Positions 24,240 through 36,707 of a stretch of 64,000 nt of DNA are shown here, in pieces. Source of the stretch: Megaleporinus macrocephalus (taxonomy: Eukaryota > Chordata > Actinopteri > Characiformes > Anostomidae); assembly GCA_021613375.1 (NCBI GenBank), contig CM038709.1, forward strand, positions 39,763,656 to 39,827,655, in the 5' to 3' direction. The first letter of the stretch is position 1; each line of letters begins with the position of its first letter. The position numbers and the translations under genes are program-made. The notes beneath the pieces are model-generated. The model saw only the letters and a list, made by a program, of their open reading frames with translations. It searched no databases and was not told the DNA's origin.

Positions 24240-25080
24240 AAAACAACTGGCCGTGCCCCCCCTCCAGAAAACCAATGTCAGAATAAAGGGTCCAGTGTGC
24301 CCGGCCTCGCCAGCCCCACCTGTAGACGTCACCTGGCTCACGCCACAGCTGTCCTTCGACGCTCATAGCTGTTGCATTGTGGGAGTGGAAATCTCGCTCA
24401 ACAGGATACTGGATTGTCCCCAAAGCTGGAGAGCATTTAAACAGCCTCTTCGTTGTGATACATTCCTTCGCTGGCGCGTGGAGAAAAAACAGCTGGACGC
24501 GAACCAGCGTGCCCGCGTGTGTGTGCGAGTGTGTTTTCACTCTCCGAGCGACACAGATAATAGTGTGATCCTCTCTTACCCCCCGAGGATGCGATTTGGC
24601 TCAGCGGCAGGGGGGGATTGGGGACAGAGGGGAATCAGAGTGAGGGGTTATGAATGTGCGTTTGATTTTCATACGCCGCGGGGGTGCGGCGCACAGTGGG
24701 CCGCTTGTTGCCGCGGCGCCCAGATGTGCGCCCCGGCCCGTTCAGACAGGGGGTCTCCCCTCAAAGACGCCCTGTTTAGGCCCGCTGGGGGACAAGGCCT
24801 TGTCTAACGGAGACAGTGAGGGGCCCTATCCTCACCTCAGCCACTCACACACACTTACTCACACGCCCCTCAGGAGCTGAAGTCGGTACCAGGCCGAGCA
24901 TCAGACAGGAGACAACATTCGTTCTGTTCGGTGAATGGAGGCCGCGTGGTGTAGAAGTACTAGGACTGTGCAGCTTCGGAACAGTAGGTCGTTTTTTAGA
25001 AGGACGCAGCTTTATTATGCGTCCCATAGACGCTGCAGACACGGGCTCGTGTAGTCACAGCTGTAAAGAAAAGGAGGAAG
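24240..25080. other. GC-rich, CpG-bearing block (possible CpG island)
   Basis: The most GC-rich part of the window, especially 24580-24800 (tacgccgcgggggtgcggcg, gttgccgcggcgcccag). A 201-residue frame (24202-24807 +) spans it, but composition and the lack of any motif suggest an open frame caused by GC content; other frames on both strands are open too. A CpG island, an unrecognised first exon or a GC-rich repeat are all possible. Confidence 0.35.
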
Positions 25081-25137
25081 AAACACTAAATTTTTTATGT
25101 ACATTAGCGCAAATATATATTTTCAATATATTCAATG

Positions 25138-25396
25138 TATCATCGCTGTCCAATGAAAAACAAATATCTCCAAAATTGTAACTTTACAGGAGAGACCAAA
25201 AACATACTTTACTTTCAATGTAAGTCAATGGAACCAGAATTTTTTCCAAGCTATTTTGGAGCATTTCTATTGGTCCATTCATCATGAAATTTACACCCTA
25301 TGTAAACAAACATTTTTGTGTTCAAATGAGGTAGAAAACTCAAAATCACCAAAAATGGAGATACACGTTTTTCATTGGACAGTGACTATATTCCAA
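25138..25396. mobile_element. MITE family A, full copy
   Basis: Bounded by catcgctgtccaatgaaaaa and the inverse ttttcattggacagtgacta. Interior landmarks acaggagagacc, gtaagtcaatggaacc and gcatttctattggtccattc are present. About 259 bp, non-coding. Confidence 0.8.
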
Positions 25397-25484
25397 GTAA
25401 TTAGAGTCCATCAAGATAAAGGGCTGTGGATGTTTTCATAAAAGATATTATATGTTCTGAGATTTAATGTTCCAGTGATGCTTT

Positions 25485-26160
25485 GTAGTTCTACACTTAC
25501 AAACTGTAGTCCATTAGTTTCTGTGTATACTCTGCTACCCAGTTCTTTATTGATCAGAACCCCCACAGAACCACCACAGAGCAGGTACTATTAGGGAGGG
25601 GGATCATTTTCAGCACTGTAGTGAAATAGCATAGTGGTGTGCTAGCATGTGTTGTGCTGGTGTGAGTGGATCAGACACAGCAGTGCTGCTGGAGTATTTA
25701 AACATGTCAGTGTCACTGCTGGACTCAGGATAGTCCATCAATTAAAAGCTATCCAGCTGACAGGGCCCGTGGGCAGCATCCATTGATCACTGATGAAGGA
25801 CTAGATAACACAAACTGTGCAGCAACAGATGAACTATCATCTCTGACTTCACATCTACAAGGTGGACCAGCAAGGTATCTTGAGTGTTTACCAACTCCAG
25901 AAGCACTACTGTGTCTGATCCACTTATATCAGCACAACACACACTAACCCACACCCACCACATCTGTGGCACTGCAGTGCTGAGAATGAACCACCACCCA
26001 AATAACACCTCCTCTGTGGTGGTCCTGTGGGGGTCCTGAACATTGAAGAACAGGGTAATAAAGTATACAGAGAAACAGATGGACTACAGTCTGTAAGTGT
26101 AGGTGCTCCTATATGGTCAGTAGAGCTGATATAATGGACAGTCAGTGTAAATACTGGGAG
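25485..26160. mobile_element. Long palindromic non-autonomous DNA transposon (family C)
   Basis: The two halves are near-inverted: gtagttctacacttacaaac near 25487 pairs with ctgtaagtgtaggtgctcc near 26090, and gagtggatcagacacagcag near 25668 pairs with gtgtctgatccac near 25910. The second copy at 37798-38415 shows the full ends. No coding capacity; it needs a transposase supplied elsewhere. Class not established. Confidence 0.75.
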
Positions 26161-27600
26161 ATATGTGTACGTACAGCTTAACCACAAACAGTGAACCAAT
26201 AAAAAGTGTGTTAGTAATAATTAATCTTCATTCATCTTCAAACTGAGAGAACAAGCCTCCACTGTGATGTTTCCATTCACATCCACCACTGTTCGTACAG
26301 AGTAACTCACTGCTCATTCACTATTCACCATGGTGTAGTGTCTACTCTATAGTGAACTGACTGGAGATCAGCATGATGCTGGACTATATATAGCTGTTGC
26401 TCTGTAGCTGTAATGTGGCAGATTCTAAACCCACCTATAGATTATAATTATGATAGAGAGAGCACTTGCTGGGTGAGAGCAAATACATGCACGTCAGCAT
26501 ATTCCATGAAATAAACACCTGCTTTATAATATTTCACTCGTTAGAACCCAAACCTGAGCCCACCCTGAAACCTGATACCAGCTAACCATGTCTTTGTTTG
26601 TCATTCTGTTTAAATGGGACTGCAAGCTAATCTCAGTGTGTTAAATAACTTGGGATTCAATAATATTACTCATATTTTACTGGCGTATATTACTTTTCTG
26701 CCACATGCTTTCCATATGTAAAGCATTGGCCAGCAGTTCTCAGTCTCCTGTCCTTCTGCATTTGTCCTGTAGCCAAAACTCTTCCATATTTTTATTATAT
26801 TTTAGTTTTTAGTGTAGGAAAAAGTTCTGAGGTCACATCACCTTCTGTCACCTTCTCTCTTTCCATTTATAGCGAACACAGTAACACGTGACCAGAGAGT
26901 TACTACAATCCACGTTAGTTAAAAACATCTGTTCTTCACAACAGAGTCTATAACATTTTTGTGGTGATGTATTTCTAGCCCTGATTTTGTCTAATCTCAG
27001 GATATTTAGCTCATCTGTCCTGAAAAACCACATTGCTGCTTTATAGTATAGTAGAGTATATAGTATAAAAATTATTAGGAACAGATCAGGGCTCGCAATA
27101 CATCATCACTACCATTAATGCTACTTGTTAACAAAACACTGTAACTCTGTTACAAAATACAAAACGTTACCACAGATATATCAAATATACAACCTTGGTA
27201 TCTTTTTATATCTATATGTAATTAAAAACTATAAAAGTAGTATGTATGAAGGTCAGCATGATCAATATGTTATCATTTTATTACCAGCTTTTTAACATTT
27301 CAATTACTGACATATTATTTAGTAACAACTTAAAAATTATCATGTCATTTTTGAGTTGGGGTACAACTTGTAAAATGTAAATACTCACTTATTACACACC
27401 AGTAAAGTGCTACAGGGTTTTTCATCGCAAATTCTATGATCAGCATAACAATCTAAGTGAACAGTAGAATCTTTAAAAAGTAATGCTACTTTATAGATTC
27501 ATAATAAGTGAGTAATGATGAAGCTAACTGCACTGAAACTGTAACCACATGAAAATAATCTCCAGCATGGCCTACGATTAGAGAAGAAGAAGCTTTTTAA
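26161..27600. other. AT-rich DNA, no recognised gene
   Basis: Nothing recognised. Frames at 25924-26199 and 26848-27033 (-) lack domains. Confidence 0.45.
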
Positions 27601-27602
27601 AA

Positions 27603-27682
<80 letters not shown>
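27603..27682. repeat. (TA)n microsatellite
   Basis: About 80 bp of pure TA, directly abutting the Tc1-like element end at 27683. The IYIYIY frame at 27499-27714 is an artefact. Confidence 0.97.
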
Positions 27683-27686
<4 letters not shown>

Positions 27687-28074
27687 TAGTCCAAATTCTT
27701 GAACTATAAAACATTTGGACACACCTAACGGAATATGTCAGTTCTAATTATGAAGACATTTTGATCTTAATGCATTATTGAAAGAAAGTTTAAATAGTTT
27801 ACTATTATTACTTATACGTATTATGTACTGTTATGTATTACATACTAATATTTCTAAAACAATGTTTGTTAAATTACCATGCATATTCTTTATAACACCT
27901 CTAACAGGTCCTGTTAGAAAAGCAGCACATGTGGCTTCCCATTAAGCTGCTGGCCAGAATGTTAACAGTATGAAAACTACAAACTGTATTAACTAATATT
28001 ATAACTGTTAAATACAAAAAACTATTAAAAATTAAGAAAAAACTGGCCACAACTTTTGACTCATAGTGTATGTT
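27683..28074. mobile_element. Non-autonomous Tc1-like element
   Basis: Left text aaacatttggacacacctaa and right text aactggccacaacttttgac with tcatagtgta are the paired ends typical of a Tc1-like family with TA target sites. The interior of about 390 bp lacks any transposase block. It may have inserted into, or seeded, the adjoining TA tract. Confidence 0.5.
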
Positions 28075-29490
28075 TATGTATGTATATAGTGTGTGTGTAA
28101 AGTAATTCTATTTTTATATATGGTATAATAAAGTTTAACTGAGCAGTCGCTGTAGTCCACAAATTGTATCGTTATTATATCCTGAGTGCAATAAATAAGA
28201 TAAATGCAGTCATATTGCATAATCCACAATTACATGGATTCTAATCACTGAGTTAACTTTTCATGGCGTAGAACAGACGATATATTCATGAAGCAGCTAC
28301 TTGCAGTGAAGCCCGGAGCAGGAGATGTCTGTACATCCTGAAAATAAACAGACCTTTTAATAATAAAATAAACAAACATTAAAATACTGTATGATCTTTC
28401 ATGTTGTAACCAAGGGCAAAGGTTTCCACTTGCTACATACAGTTCGTTACAGTTACTAAAACGACTAGGCTAACACAGACAGAAGGGACTGGGTTAAAGA
28501 CTGGTCCAGCATCAGTGAGTCATTTAGTGGGATGCAAATAGCTCATATTGCATCTTATATAGTAGCTCATTCAGGATTATTAAGGAATGTGATCTGTAAC
28601 TTCCTAAAATGTCAACTACATTAGCTGTTGTGCTAACTACCAAACTACTACTTTTTCCATTCATTTGAAGTTGATTTGCTTCTTTTCTTTAACCACTGCC
28701 TCAAATATTGCATATACACTCAGATGCCTTTAGCCAGGACTTAAATATATGTACTGTTGTACAACCCAAAAAATCTGATTATATGATTTTACCTGATTTT
28801 GTAATTGCAGTTGTAATTTTATTGAGTTCTGCCAACACATGAATTGTAAGTGTTGTTTCAACTTGACTAAACAGAACTTAAAATGTTTAAATTATTAAAA
28901 AATAATGACAAAAATCCATTTCTATTTCAATTATTTGAAATCCACCACTTGAACAAGTTGACAAGGTGAGTGTTATTTTCATTACACACATTTGTATTAT
29001 ATTTGTCTTTTGTAATGCGATAAACTCAAAGACACAAATTAATTAGCTAGTAAGATAGTAAGTTAGTTAAATAGCTGTTGGAGCTAGCTGACCAGCCAGC
29101 CTAGGTTTGTTATGTGTGTTGAAGGTCCATAGGCACAAATCAAATAGCATACTAGCCTACTAGCCAATTGGATCAACATAAATAAAGTACTGGGTCTTTA
29201 TTTCTACCCGAAGCCCAATTTTCCATCACATTCATTGATTTACAACCACTTTATCGTTATCATTATCCATCCTCAGAGTAAAAATATAAAAATATATGTT
29301 CATGTTGACATTTATTAACTTTCTTTTATCTAAAAAACACTTCTTACTATGGCTGAAAGTCTGATTCAGCATACTTTAAGAATTGGGTTGGATCAACATA
29401 ATACTATCAGCGTTTGGCAGAACTCAAAAGGTTACCTTAATTGTTTTTTGTAGGTCTAATGCATTGTTTGTTAGAGTGTAGCATTTCGCT
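28075..29490. other. AT-rich DNA with one inverted pair
   Basis: ttgagttctgccaacacatg at about 28825 and cgtttggcagaactcaaaag at about 29410 are inverted, about 590 bp apart, so an old inverted-repeat element may span roughly 28740-29480. Otherwise nothing is recognised. Confidence 0.35.
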
Positions 29491-29499
29491 TTAGCGCCC

Positions 29500-30310
29500 G
29501 GAAGCTTCTTCCACGATGAAAGGTTTGTTTTTTGAAGCTGTACTGTACTGCGACAGATTTCATTCATTCACCACATTAAGGTCTTGATTTAATCAGTTTT
29601 TCTTTTTTTGTAACTTTAGGCATGAGCTATGAGTCTGGGGTCCGACTCTAGTTGTTTTCAGGTGACAGAAAGGATCCCGTGGAAGCTGCGTTTCCACAGC
29701 ATCCAGAACCGTCTTCGCATTGCGAACAAATGGCCACGAGCGTTTATGAGGCCTGTATGGAAACTATCAGGGAGAGAGGGGCCCACGTGGAAGGCGGTGG
29801 GATACAAAATCACTACAGCACACCTCACAATGCCTGACAAAAAAAAAGATTTTAACCACCATGACGTCGATAGTCATTTACATCGGTGGGGGTGTGTTTT
29901 TTATGTCCGCTGCTTATAACTATTGACCGGCGGCCTCTTCTCCGGGGAACAGGAACAAACGGCGAGCCTCCAGGTGAGAAGAAGCTTTTGTGTGGCCGCT
30001 GATCTTTTTGTCGCGCACCTTCCCGAAGGAAGTCTTGCCACACTGTGTCAAAGATTCGCACGGGGGGTCCCTGCTGCTCGCTGCACAACTCACAATCAAT
30101 GCGTACAAAGAGAGATTATTGACCTGCCACGCTTTACAGCGTCCACCTAGTCTGGATGGCCCGTGTTTTAAAGCATGTACCTTCTAAATGATCTGTATTA
30201 CTCAGTAGGTTAACAACACCTACGATCCGGTTCGCTTACGTTAGTTATGTTCCCGTCTCACATTCCAGGCGTTCACGGAGGATTCAAAGCTGACCGACAA
30301 ATGGGCGGCC
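29500..30310. other. CpG-retaining unique block, coding status undecided
   Basis: A marked change in composition from the AT-rich flanks. A frame opening at 29660 just after the acceptor-like ttgttttcag reads DRKDPVEAAFPQHPEPSS and later EACMETIRERG, ending at TGA near 29837. A second overlapping frame is also open. A donor-like CAGGTGAGAA lies at 29971-29980. I recognise no domain in either frame. Alternatives are a conserved enhancer or a lineage-specific exon. Confidence 0.3.
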
Positions 30311-30642
30311 TACATAACACCTTGCCTACCAATAAACCACAGTGTTAGCATACAAGCTACACAGCCGTCTGTTCTCATTTTTGATGACCCAGAAAGAGGG
30401 GAGGCATCTGATATTGACAGACAACGAGGGGGCCGTTTTTATGGGACAGATCGATTGCCAGCATTCAATGCAACTCGGTCGTCACGGTGCCAGAGGACAC
30501 CTGCTGTAGCTTTAATGTTTGGCCGCTCAATAGCCAACAGCCTTTCACTTAGCGGAGGGTGAAGCAGGCCCACTTTGGTCAAGCTCCTAAATGTGGTGAT
30601 GCTGGAAAGAAACAGAGGGGTTAATACACTGTAAACACCTTC

Positions 30643-30699
<57 letters not shown>
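30643..30699. repeat. (CA)n-(TA)n compound microsatellite
   Basis: About nine CA units run directly into about 19 TA units. Confidence 0.95.
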
Positions 30700-30701
<2 letters not shown>

Positions 30702-30794
30702 ATTTGCATTGTTGATAATGGCTTTACTAGATATACTATGAGCTAGATTAGCATACGCTACATTAGGGGCACTCCGGCCTATAGAAACGTAAAC

Positions 30795-31476
30795 AAGTTA
30801 AAACATGCCTCCTAGTGTCTTTTAGTCGTTACACAATAGTCTGTAGAGCAAGACTTTACACTTTAAAGATATATATTAAGAAGAAAACATGCCTTCTAGT
30901 GTTTTATAGTCGTTCCGCAATAGTCTGTAGAGCAAGACTTTACACTTTACAGGTATATATTAAGAAAAAAAACATGCTTTCCAGTGTCTTATAGTCATTC
31001 CACAATGGTCTGTAGAGCAAGACTTTACACTTTAAAGGTATATATTAAGAAAAAAACATGCTTTCCAGTGTTTTATAGTCGTTCCACAATGGTCTGTAGA
31101 GCAAGACTTTACACTTTAAAGGTATATATTAAGAAAAAAACATGCCTTCTAGTGTCTTATAGTCATTCCACAATGGCCTGTAGAGCAAGACTTCCCACTT
31201 TAAAGGTATATATCAAGAAAAAAACATGCTTTCTAGTGTCTTATAGTCATTCCACAATAGTCTGTAGAGCAAGACTTCCCACTTTAAAGGTATATATCAA
31301 GAAAAAAACATGCTTTCTAGTGTCTTATAGTCATTCCACAATAGTCTGTAGAGCAAGACTTTACACTTTAAAGGTATATATTAAGAAAAAAATATGCTTT
31401 CTAGTGTCTTATAGTCGTTCCACAATAGCCTGTAGAGCAAGACTTTACACTTTAAAGGTATATATTAAGAAAAAAT
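30795..31476. repeat. 84-bp minisatellite, eight units
   Basis: ctgtagagcaagac recurs at 30841, 30925, 31010, 31094, 31178, 31262, 31346 and 31430, a constant 84-85 bp. Each unit reads aacatgctttctagtgtctt, then atagtcattccacaatag, the shared core, and ggtatatattaagaaaaaa. 84 is divisible by three, giving the 169-residue frame at 30984-31493 with 28-residue repeats; I do not regard it as a gene. No flanking inverted repeats are clear. Confidence 0.97.
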
Positions 31477-32715
31477 ATCCATATTTTATTTAGTGTTCAT
31501 GCATGTGGGGATCTGGAGAGCATACTAACCCACCAATCAAGTTAGTATTGTTGTGGCTGCCTAGTTCAGAAAAACTTGGATATAACAAGTCGGCCTCCCA
31601 TCCCACATCAAGTGAGGACTCCTTAACATAATACCACCACCCCCTTATCTGCATAGCTCCGCCCATTGTTTTAGAGCTACTCATGTGAATGGGCGACATT
31701 TATGCTGAAAGAACACCATTCAGGATTTCCAATTATTTAATCCCCAAAGTTGAGAAAAATCGATACAAGCTTTCTGGGGCTGTTGGAAAGTTGTCTTTTT
31801 ATATTGTTTGATTGGAGGCAGCTTGAATGATGTATTTGTGTGAAATACACGTTCTGGGAACTGTAGTGAAAAAACATGGAAAACATAGAGTACATAGAAT
31901 AAACATGGAAAGATTTGACAATATTGTCAATTCCAGTCTACTATACAAAGAGATGTGCTACAGAAAATTATATAACAGGACAAGTAACATATTAAATAAA
32001 GCAAAAAGCCATGATAGGCCATGCGAAACCTCCTTATCTATGATAAAATTCCAGTAACACAGAGCCTCAAGTATCGTATAGCTTTTATTAAATGGTAGCC
32101 AACATAAAATATGATCAAATTCACAATTTTTCAGAAAATCATTTGAGGTATTATTAATAACAGTCCACATAAATAAGCATTCCACCATGGTTCTATGTAG
32201 TTTCTATAATAAGGAGGGCTGAATACGGGGAAAAACATTTGGTCACCCATCACTGTATTGCAACTATTTCATGATCTTTTTGTCTTATAATAATGAACAT
32301 ATGATAGTACAGCTCATTTTAGGGCTAAAAACATTCACTTTACAAGAAAAGTAAGTTTATCACCAAATTCCCACTGCCAGTATTATATAGCACCAATCCA
32401 CTGCCCCCAGTCTTCTCACGTTGGGTCGCAAACACCCCTATGTACTATGTACAAATCTAATACTGGTTCCTGCAGATAAACATATACACATCCAAACTTG
32501 ACAAGCGCAGTGTTTGCCTGTAGAAGCTAGAACTTTCCATAGTGCACTATGTAGGAAGGATGGAGGTTCATGTTTGAGGTTCAGCCTGGATTTAAAGCTA
32601 TGTCTGACTGGAACATGGACATTTAAAGCATAGAAGATGTTCTCAGGTTTGAGACTTTCATATTGCATATTTACATTTAATCAGCTCAAAAGTACTTTAT
32701 TTCAAGACTGTGATA
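31477..32715. other. AT-rich DNA, no recognised gene
   Basis: About 32235-32310 is related to 760-870 (old dispersed repeat). Small frames on both strands have no domain. Confidence 0.4.
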
Positions 32716-32719
32716 TTAA

Positions 32720-33193
32720 CCCTTTCATGCACAAGCTAAGAATACACCTTTTTCTTGACCCATAATCATTTCCTATGGTATTTTATGTACTGCTGAGTAT
32801 CTCTTTGGTAAATCTATTTAAATCAGTTTATTTCATTATGTTCCTAGTGTTCAATAAAAATCATGTTTTTGACCTTAAATCATTATTTTAATTCTTATTT
32901 ATTTACTTTATGAATAAAAACAGTGTTTGTGCATATGTTTCTATATACAAATGTTTACGAATGTCAACAGTTCCTATCAAATTCCATAGTGAATACATAA
33001 GAGTTAATTCTGGTGCATGTTAGAGGTTCAGTGATACAAAACACAAAGTTAAAGAAATAAAACTGTAATCAGGATTTGTGACGACCATAAACACATAAAT
33101 TAAAGAATTCATAGAAGCTTGAATGATGACATTAATTTATTGTAAAGATATAGAAAATAAAATCTCAGGGTCACGTTTGATCCAGGTTGTGCA
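32720..33193 (+). mobile_element. piggyBac-type MITE (family P), full length
   Basis: Flanked on both sides by TTAA (32716-32719 and 33194-33197), the target site used by piggyBac elements. The left end is CCCTTTCATGCACAAGC; the right end ...ggttgtgca is a shortened inverse. The interior contains the landmarks shared with 13106, 20113 and 46985. About 474 bp, no coding capacity. Confidence 0.75.
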
Positions 33194-34200
33194 TTAACGT
33201 AACTTAATTAGTTCACCAATTCAAATAGAACCTAATGATTCTTGGAAATAGAGTTAGGGTCAAAGATTAATTCCATTAACAGCTCAAGTACTTTTTAAGA
33301 CGTGGCAGAAAAACAGAGTCCAGGGTTGTGAGGCGGGGTCATGGTCGTATGTATACTGTGCACTACAACAGTCAGTCAGATTTGAGGACTAGTATTAGGC
33401 CAAATGCCCCTGTAAGCTGAAGCAAACTGAACCAGTTATTCAGCTCACTAAGAGCCATGTGGACAGCTCATCTGGACGTTAACAGTTTTCCAAAGCAAAG
33501 CACTGAGCAATTAATCATCTTGGTATCACTGAACTCTCCCTTCCAATGCTATCTCACTGCAGCCTCCATGGGTATTTATTTATATGTAACCGTGTAATAA
33601 CAGTGTTTCACCAACGTCGTGTAACTGTATCATTATGTCTTAAGCACAATAAACAATAAATCAGCCTCAAACTTGATTAAGACGAATGCGTCCGTCAGGG
33701 AACCTCTGACACAACTCGTGCATTCTAACGTCCGATCAAGGAGTTAACTTCTTGTGGTATGTTATATCCAAACAAGGCGGTCGTCGAGTTAAAAAAGGCA
33801 GCAGAAACGACTGCTATCAGCTTTCACGTTGGAGACAAAAAAAAATCCCCAAAGCACCGAACTCTTCTGAAATGTGGTCCACTGGGAGGACTTAAAATGA
33901 AACTGCAAACTAGACAAACACGCCGGTGTAAGCCGACACATTCCTGCGTCCGAGGCTGCTGATAGGCCGGCGGCTTTAGGTTGGCGGCGGTCAGATGACC
34001 TAAATCTTCCTGACGGTCCGGCCCCGTTCGAGGAATCGGCGTGAGCCAGCAGCTCTAACACCCTGAGGATGGATAACCATAACACGTTCCTCTAAAAGTG
34101 GCTGTAAATCATTGAGTGTGGTGGAACTTCGGGCTTCGGCTAGGAATAAAGACCCAGCACAGTCATGTGTACGTGATATGTTCGTTAGTACACAGAACTC
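33194..34200. other. Unique DNA with a CpG-retaining core
   Basis: 33650-34130 keeps many CpGs (gacgaatgcgtccgtcag, gaggctgctgataggccggc). Frames on both strands overlap (33759-33962 +, 33789-34085 -) and carry no domain. Candidate regulatory block; 33194-33640 shows nothing. Confidence 0.25.
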
Positions 34201-34309
34201 TTGAGTTTATTGGGGGCCAACCTTAGATAGATTTAACTTTGCATTTTTACACTCACTGGCCATTTTATTGGAAATGTCTACCATATACAGCACTATGCAA
34301 AAGTCGTAG

Positions 34310-34600
34310 CTAAGCTGATAGTTTCAATCAAATCAAATTAATTGGTATAGCACTTTTAACAACTGACTGAAGCAGATTTACAGGAATTTCGTGATAAGAA
34401 AAGTTCAATAGAGCATAAATAAGCCTAAGAAGACAATAACAGAAGGAAGTCCTAGAAATCATAGAAAAAAACATTGAAACCCCCCTCCCAGTGAGCAAGC
34501 CATAGGCGACATAACCTCAGAGCTGGAGGAAGAAACCTTGAGAGGAACCAAGACTCACAAGGGGGGGACCCATCCTCCTGTGATCAAACGACTCATACAG
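34310..34600. mobile_element. Dispersed teleost repeat fragment
   Basis: The phrase order tatagcacttttaacaac, gatttacaggaatttcgtga, cagtgagcaagccataggcg, gaaaccttgagaggaaccaa and acccatcctcctgtgatc is that of a very abundant fish interspersed repeat I know from other genomes. Class not established. Confidence 0.5.
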
Positions 34601-34774
34601 TACTGATATAATAATAACTGTACCATTATATGCTTCTGTTCAGCTGCTCAGGTGTGCTTATATAATCACAATATGATATAACTAAGATGAATTATAGTAC
34701 AGATGAAAAACACGGGTAACAGCAGAGATCATCGATCAGTCTGCTGGGTGACTTGGGAGGCACCCAAGAAAAAA

Positions 34775-35110
34775 GCCTTTATCTGATCTCAACAAGTGTA
34801 TTTTTGCCAGTAAGATCACCAGATATGAACAGATGTAAATAATCATACATACAATACAAAGTACCATAAATATCTTATTGTAAGAGAAGTAGATCATATC
34901 TTGAGCTCCAGTTTGAAGAACAAAGTGTAGTTCCAGATTTCTCCTGGACGCCCCAGACATTGTATGAATGTATTCAGTTCCTTCAGCAGCAATCTTGATT
35001 TAGCTTAATGAAGTACTGAGCAGTCAAAGCAGGTATTAGATGAGAACTCTAAATAATACTGGGTTGTTTCCACAAGGAGAAGCTTGGAAAGAGTTAAATA
35101 AATGCACCAA
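34775..35110. mobile_element. Tc1-like family relic (non-coding part)
   Basis: Contains gttccagatttctcctgg, acattgtatgaatgtattca, tgatttagcttaatgaagta and gtattagatgagaactctaa. The copy at 49345-49995 has the same order, and 52860-52990 and 54080-54135 carry part of it inverted next to recognisable Tc1 transposase remnants, which is why I place this family in Tc1. Confidence 0.55.
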
Positions 35111-35735
35111 GTATGTAAAAGCATTACTTACAGTATTAATACTGTTTGAAAAGCTTAAAAAACAGCTTTTCAAATATAATAATGTCCCTAAGTATCTAAG
35201 ACTTCTGCATCTGCCTCATTTATCAAGTGTTTTGTTGGTACAACCTATAAGCAACAAGCAATTGAACAGTATTTAATTTCAATTTTATTGTATGTATAAT
35301 TTTATTCAAGCTAAAAAAACATAATATGTGATGCTGGTCAAATTTTTTTCAATTCCTGGTTACAAAATGAAGTCCTTTTCTAAGGTTATACCAACAAAAC
35401 AACTGGTAAAGTTGTATAGAACTGAGCATTCCATGCGATAGCACTTCAAATTATTTTCTGAACATCTCAATGACTGATTTATGAATTTGCAGCAGAGATA
35501 AAAAGGCTGTCCAGTGTGTCTAGCAGGCCAAAGGGTCTGAGACTTAAGATTTTGGTGGCCAAACAGGGGCTGACGGTAAGAAATCAGACCCCATCGCTTC
35601 CAGTAACGCTTGCAATGATATTGTGATGCAAGAACCACTGCACAAGGACGAGCCTGACACACAGAAGGGTTTGTAGCTTCAAAGGTGGGAGACGCTTTAA
35701 CTGTAAGCCTATTTGTATCCATTAGAATCAGGGGA
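35111..35735. other. No recognised feature
   Basis: Non-repetitive. A 120-residue minus-strand frame (35360-35722) has no domain. Confidence 0.35.
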
Positions 35736-36215
35736 TGAAACCTAACCTAGGCTTGACCTCCGGTGGAGTTAATTAACTACACTGGAGCGATTAGGGCAGA
35801 TTAGCATGACAGTAAGCGTCCACGAGTCTCGCTAGTCATTAAACAGCGTCTTTTCTCCCAGAGGCATGCGACTCTCCACTCCGGGCTAGGAGTGACTAAT
35901 GACATAGTTCAGGCCTTTGGGCGAATTGTTGAGGGGGGGTTGTCATTTACCCCGTGTGTAACATGGGGTGGGGGGGTCAGTAAGGACCGTGTCTGTGTAA
36001 AAGCCAACACAGGGAGTCATTCATTAGCCTTTTCCAAAGCAGCATTCTGCGAGCGGCACAAGTCGAATGGCATTTTTGCGATAACAACCTGAACGTTGTC
36101 ACAGGCCGCCATTGTTGAGGACTTTTCTGGAGAAATTAGCGAGAGCCCCCTGGTCATGTGAACTGACCACAAAGTCATTGTGCCACGGTGGGGATTGCCA
36201 CGAGCCCAAAGGGTC
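35736..36215. other. Candidate conserved non-coding block
   Basis: CpG-retaining unique sequence with many homeodomain-like cores (gttaattaactacac, gattagggcagattagca, gtcattaaacagcg, gactaatgacatag) and gggaaatt-free mixed composition. No domain in any frame. Ends at an A-rich run at 36219-36246. Confidence 0.3.
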
Positions 36216-36324
36216 AATTTAAAAAAAAAAAAGAAAAAGAAAAGAATATATTACTCAGTGTTATGGAGCCCTGGTTGCTATAATGTCTCTTGTGGAAAAG
36301 AAGCATCAGTAAGATACACTGTAG

Positions 36325-36570
36325 CATATCACTGCTGTCCAATGAAAAACAAGTATGCAACTTTACAGGAGAGACCAAAAACATATGTTACTTTCAATGT
36401 AAGTCAATGGAACCAGAATTTATTTCAGGGTATTTAGAAGCATTTCTATTGGTCTATTGGTCACCAAATTTTCTCACAATGTAAATGACCATTGGCGTGT
36501 TCAAACAATGTAGAAAACTCAAAATCGTCAAAAATGGATATACATGTCTTTCATTGGACAACGATGATAT
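36325..36570. mobile_element. MITE family A, full copy
   Basis: Starts atatcactgctgtccaatga and ends ttcattggacaacgatgata, with the family landmarks (acaggagagacc, gtaagtcaatggaacc). Confidence 0.75.
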
Positions 36571-36707
36571 CATCACTGTCCTCCAAAATAGCAACTTAAC
36601 AGGAGAGGACAGAAACGTTATTATCTTTCAATGGAAGTCAATAGAAGCAGAATTTTTCCAAGTGATTTTGGAGCATTTCTATTGGTCCATTCATCAGGAA
36701 ACTACAG
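36571..36707. mobile_element. MITE family A, truncated tandem neighbour
   Basis: Begins catcactgtcctccaaaata directly after the previous copy and continues with aacaggagaggac, ggaagtcaatagaagc and gcatttctattggtccattc, then stops. This is a half copy in the same orientation. Confidence 0.7.

Noticed and set aside
24202..24807. 201-codon frame in the GC-rich block
   Set aside because: Several frames on both strands are open together, as GC-rich DNA allows; no motif. Kept only as a possible CpG island.
30984..31493. 169-codon frame with 28-residue repeats
   Set aside because: The 84-bp minisatellite period is divisible by three, so the frame is a by-product.
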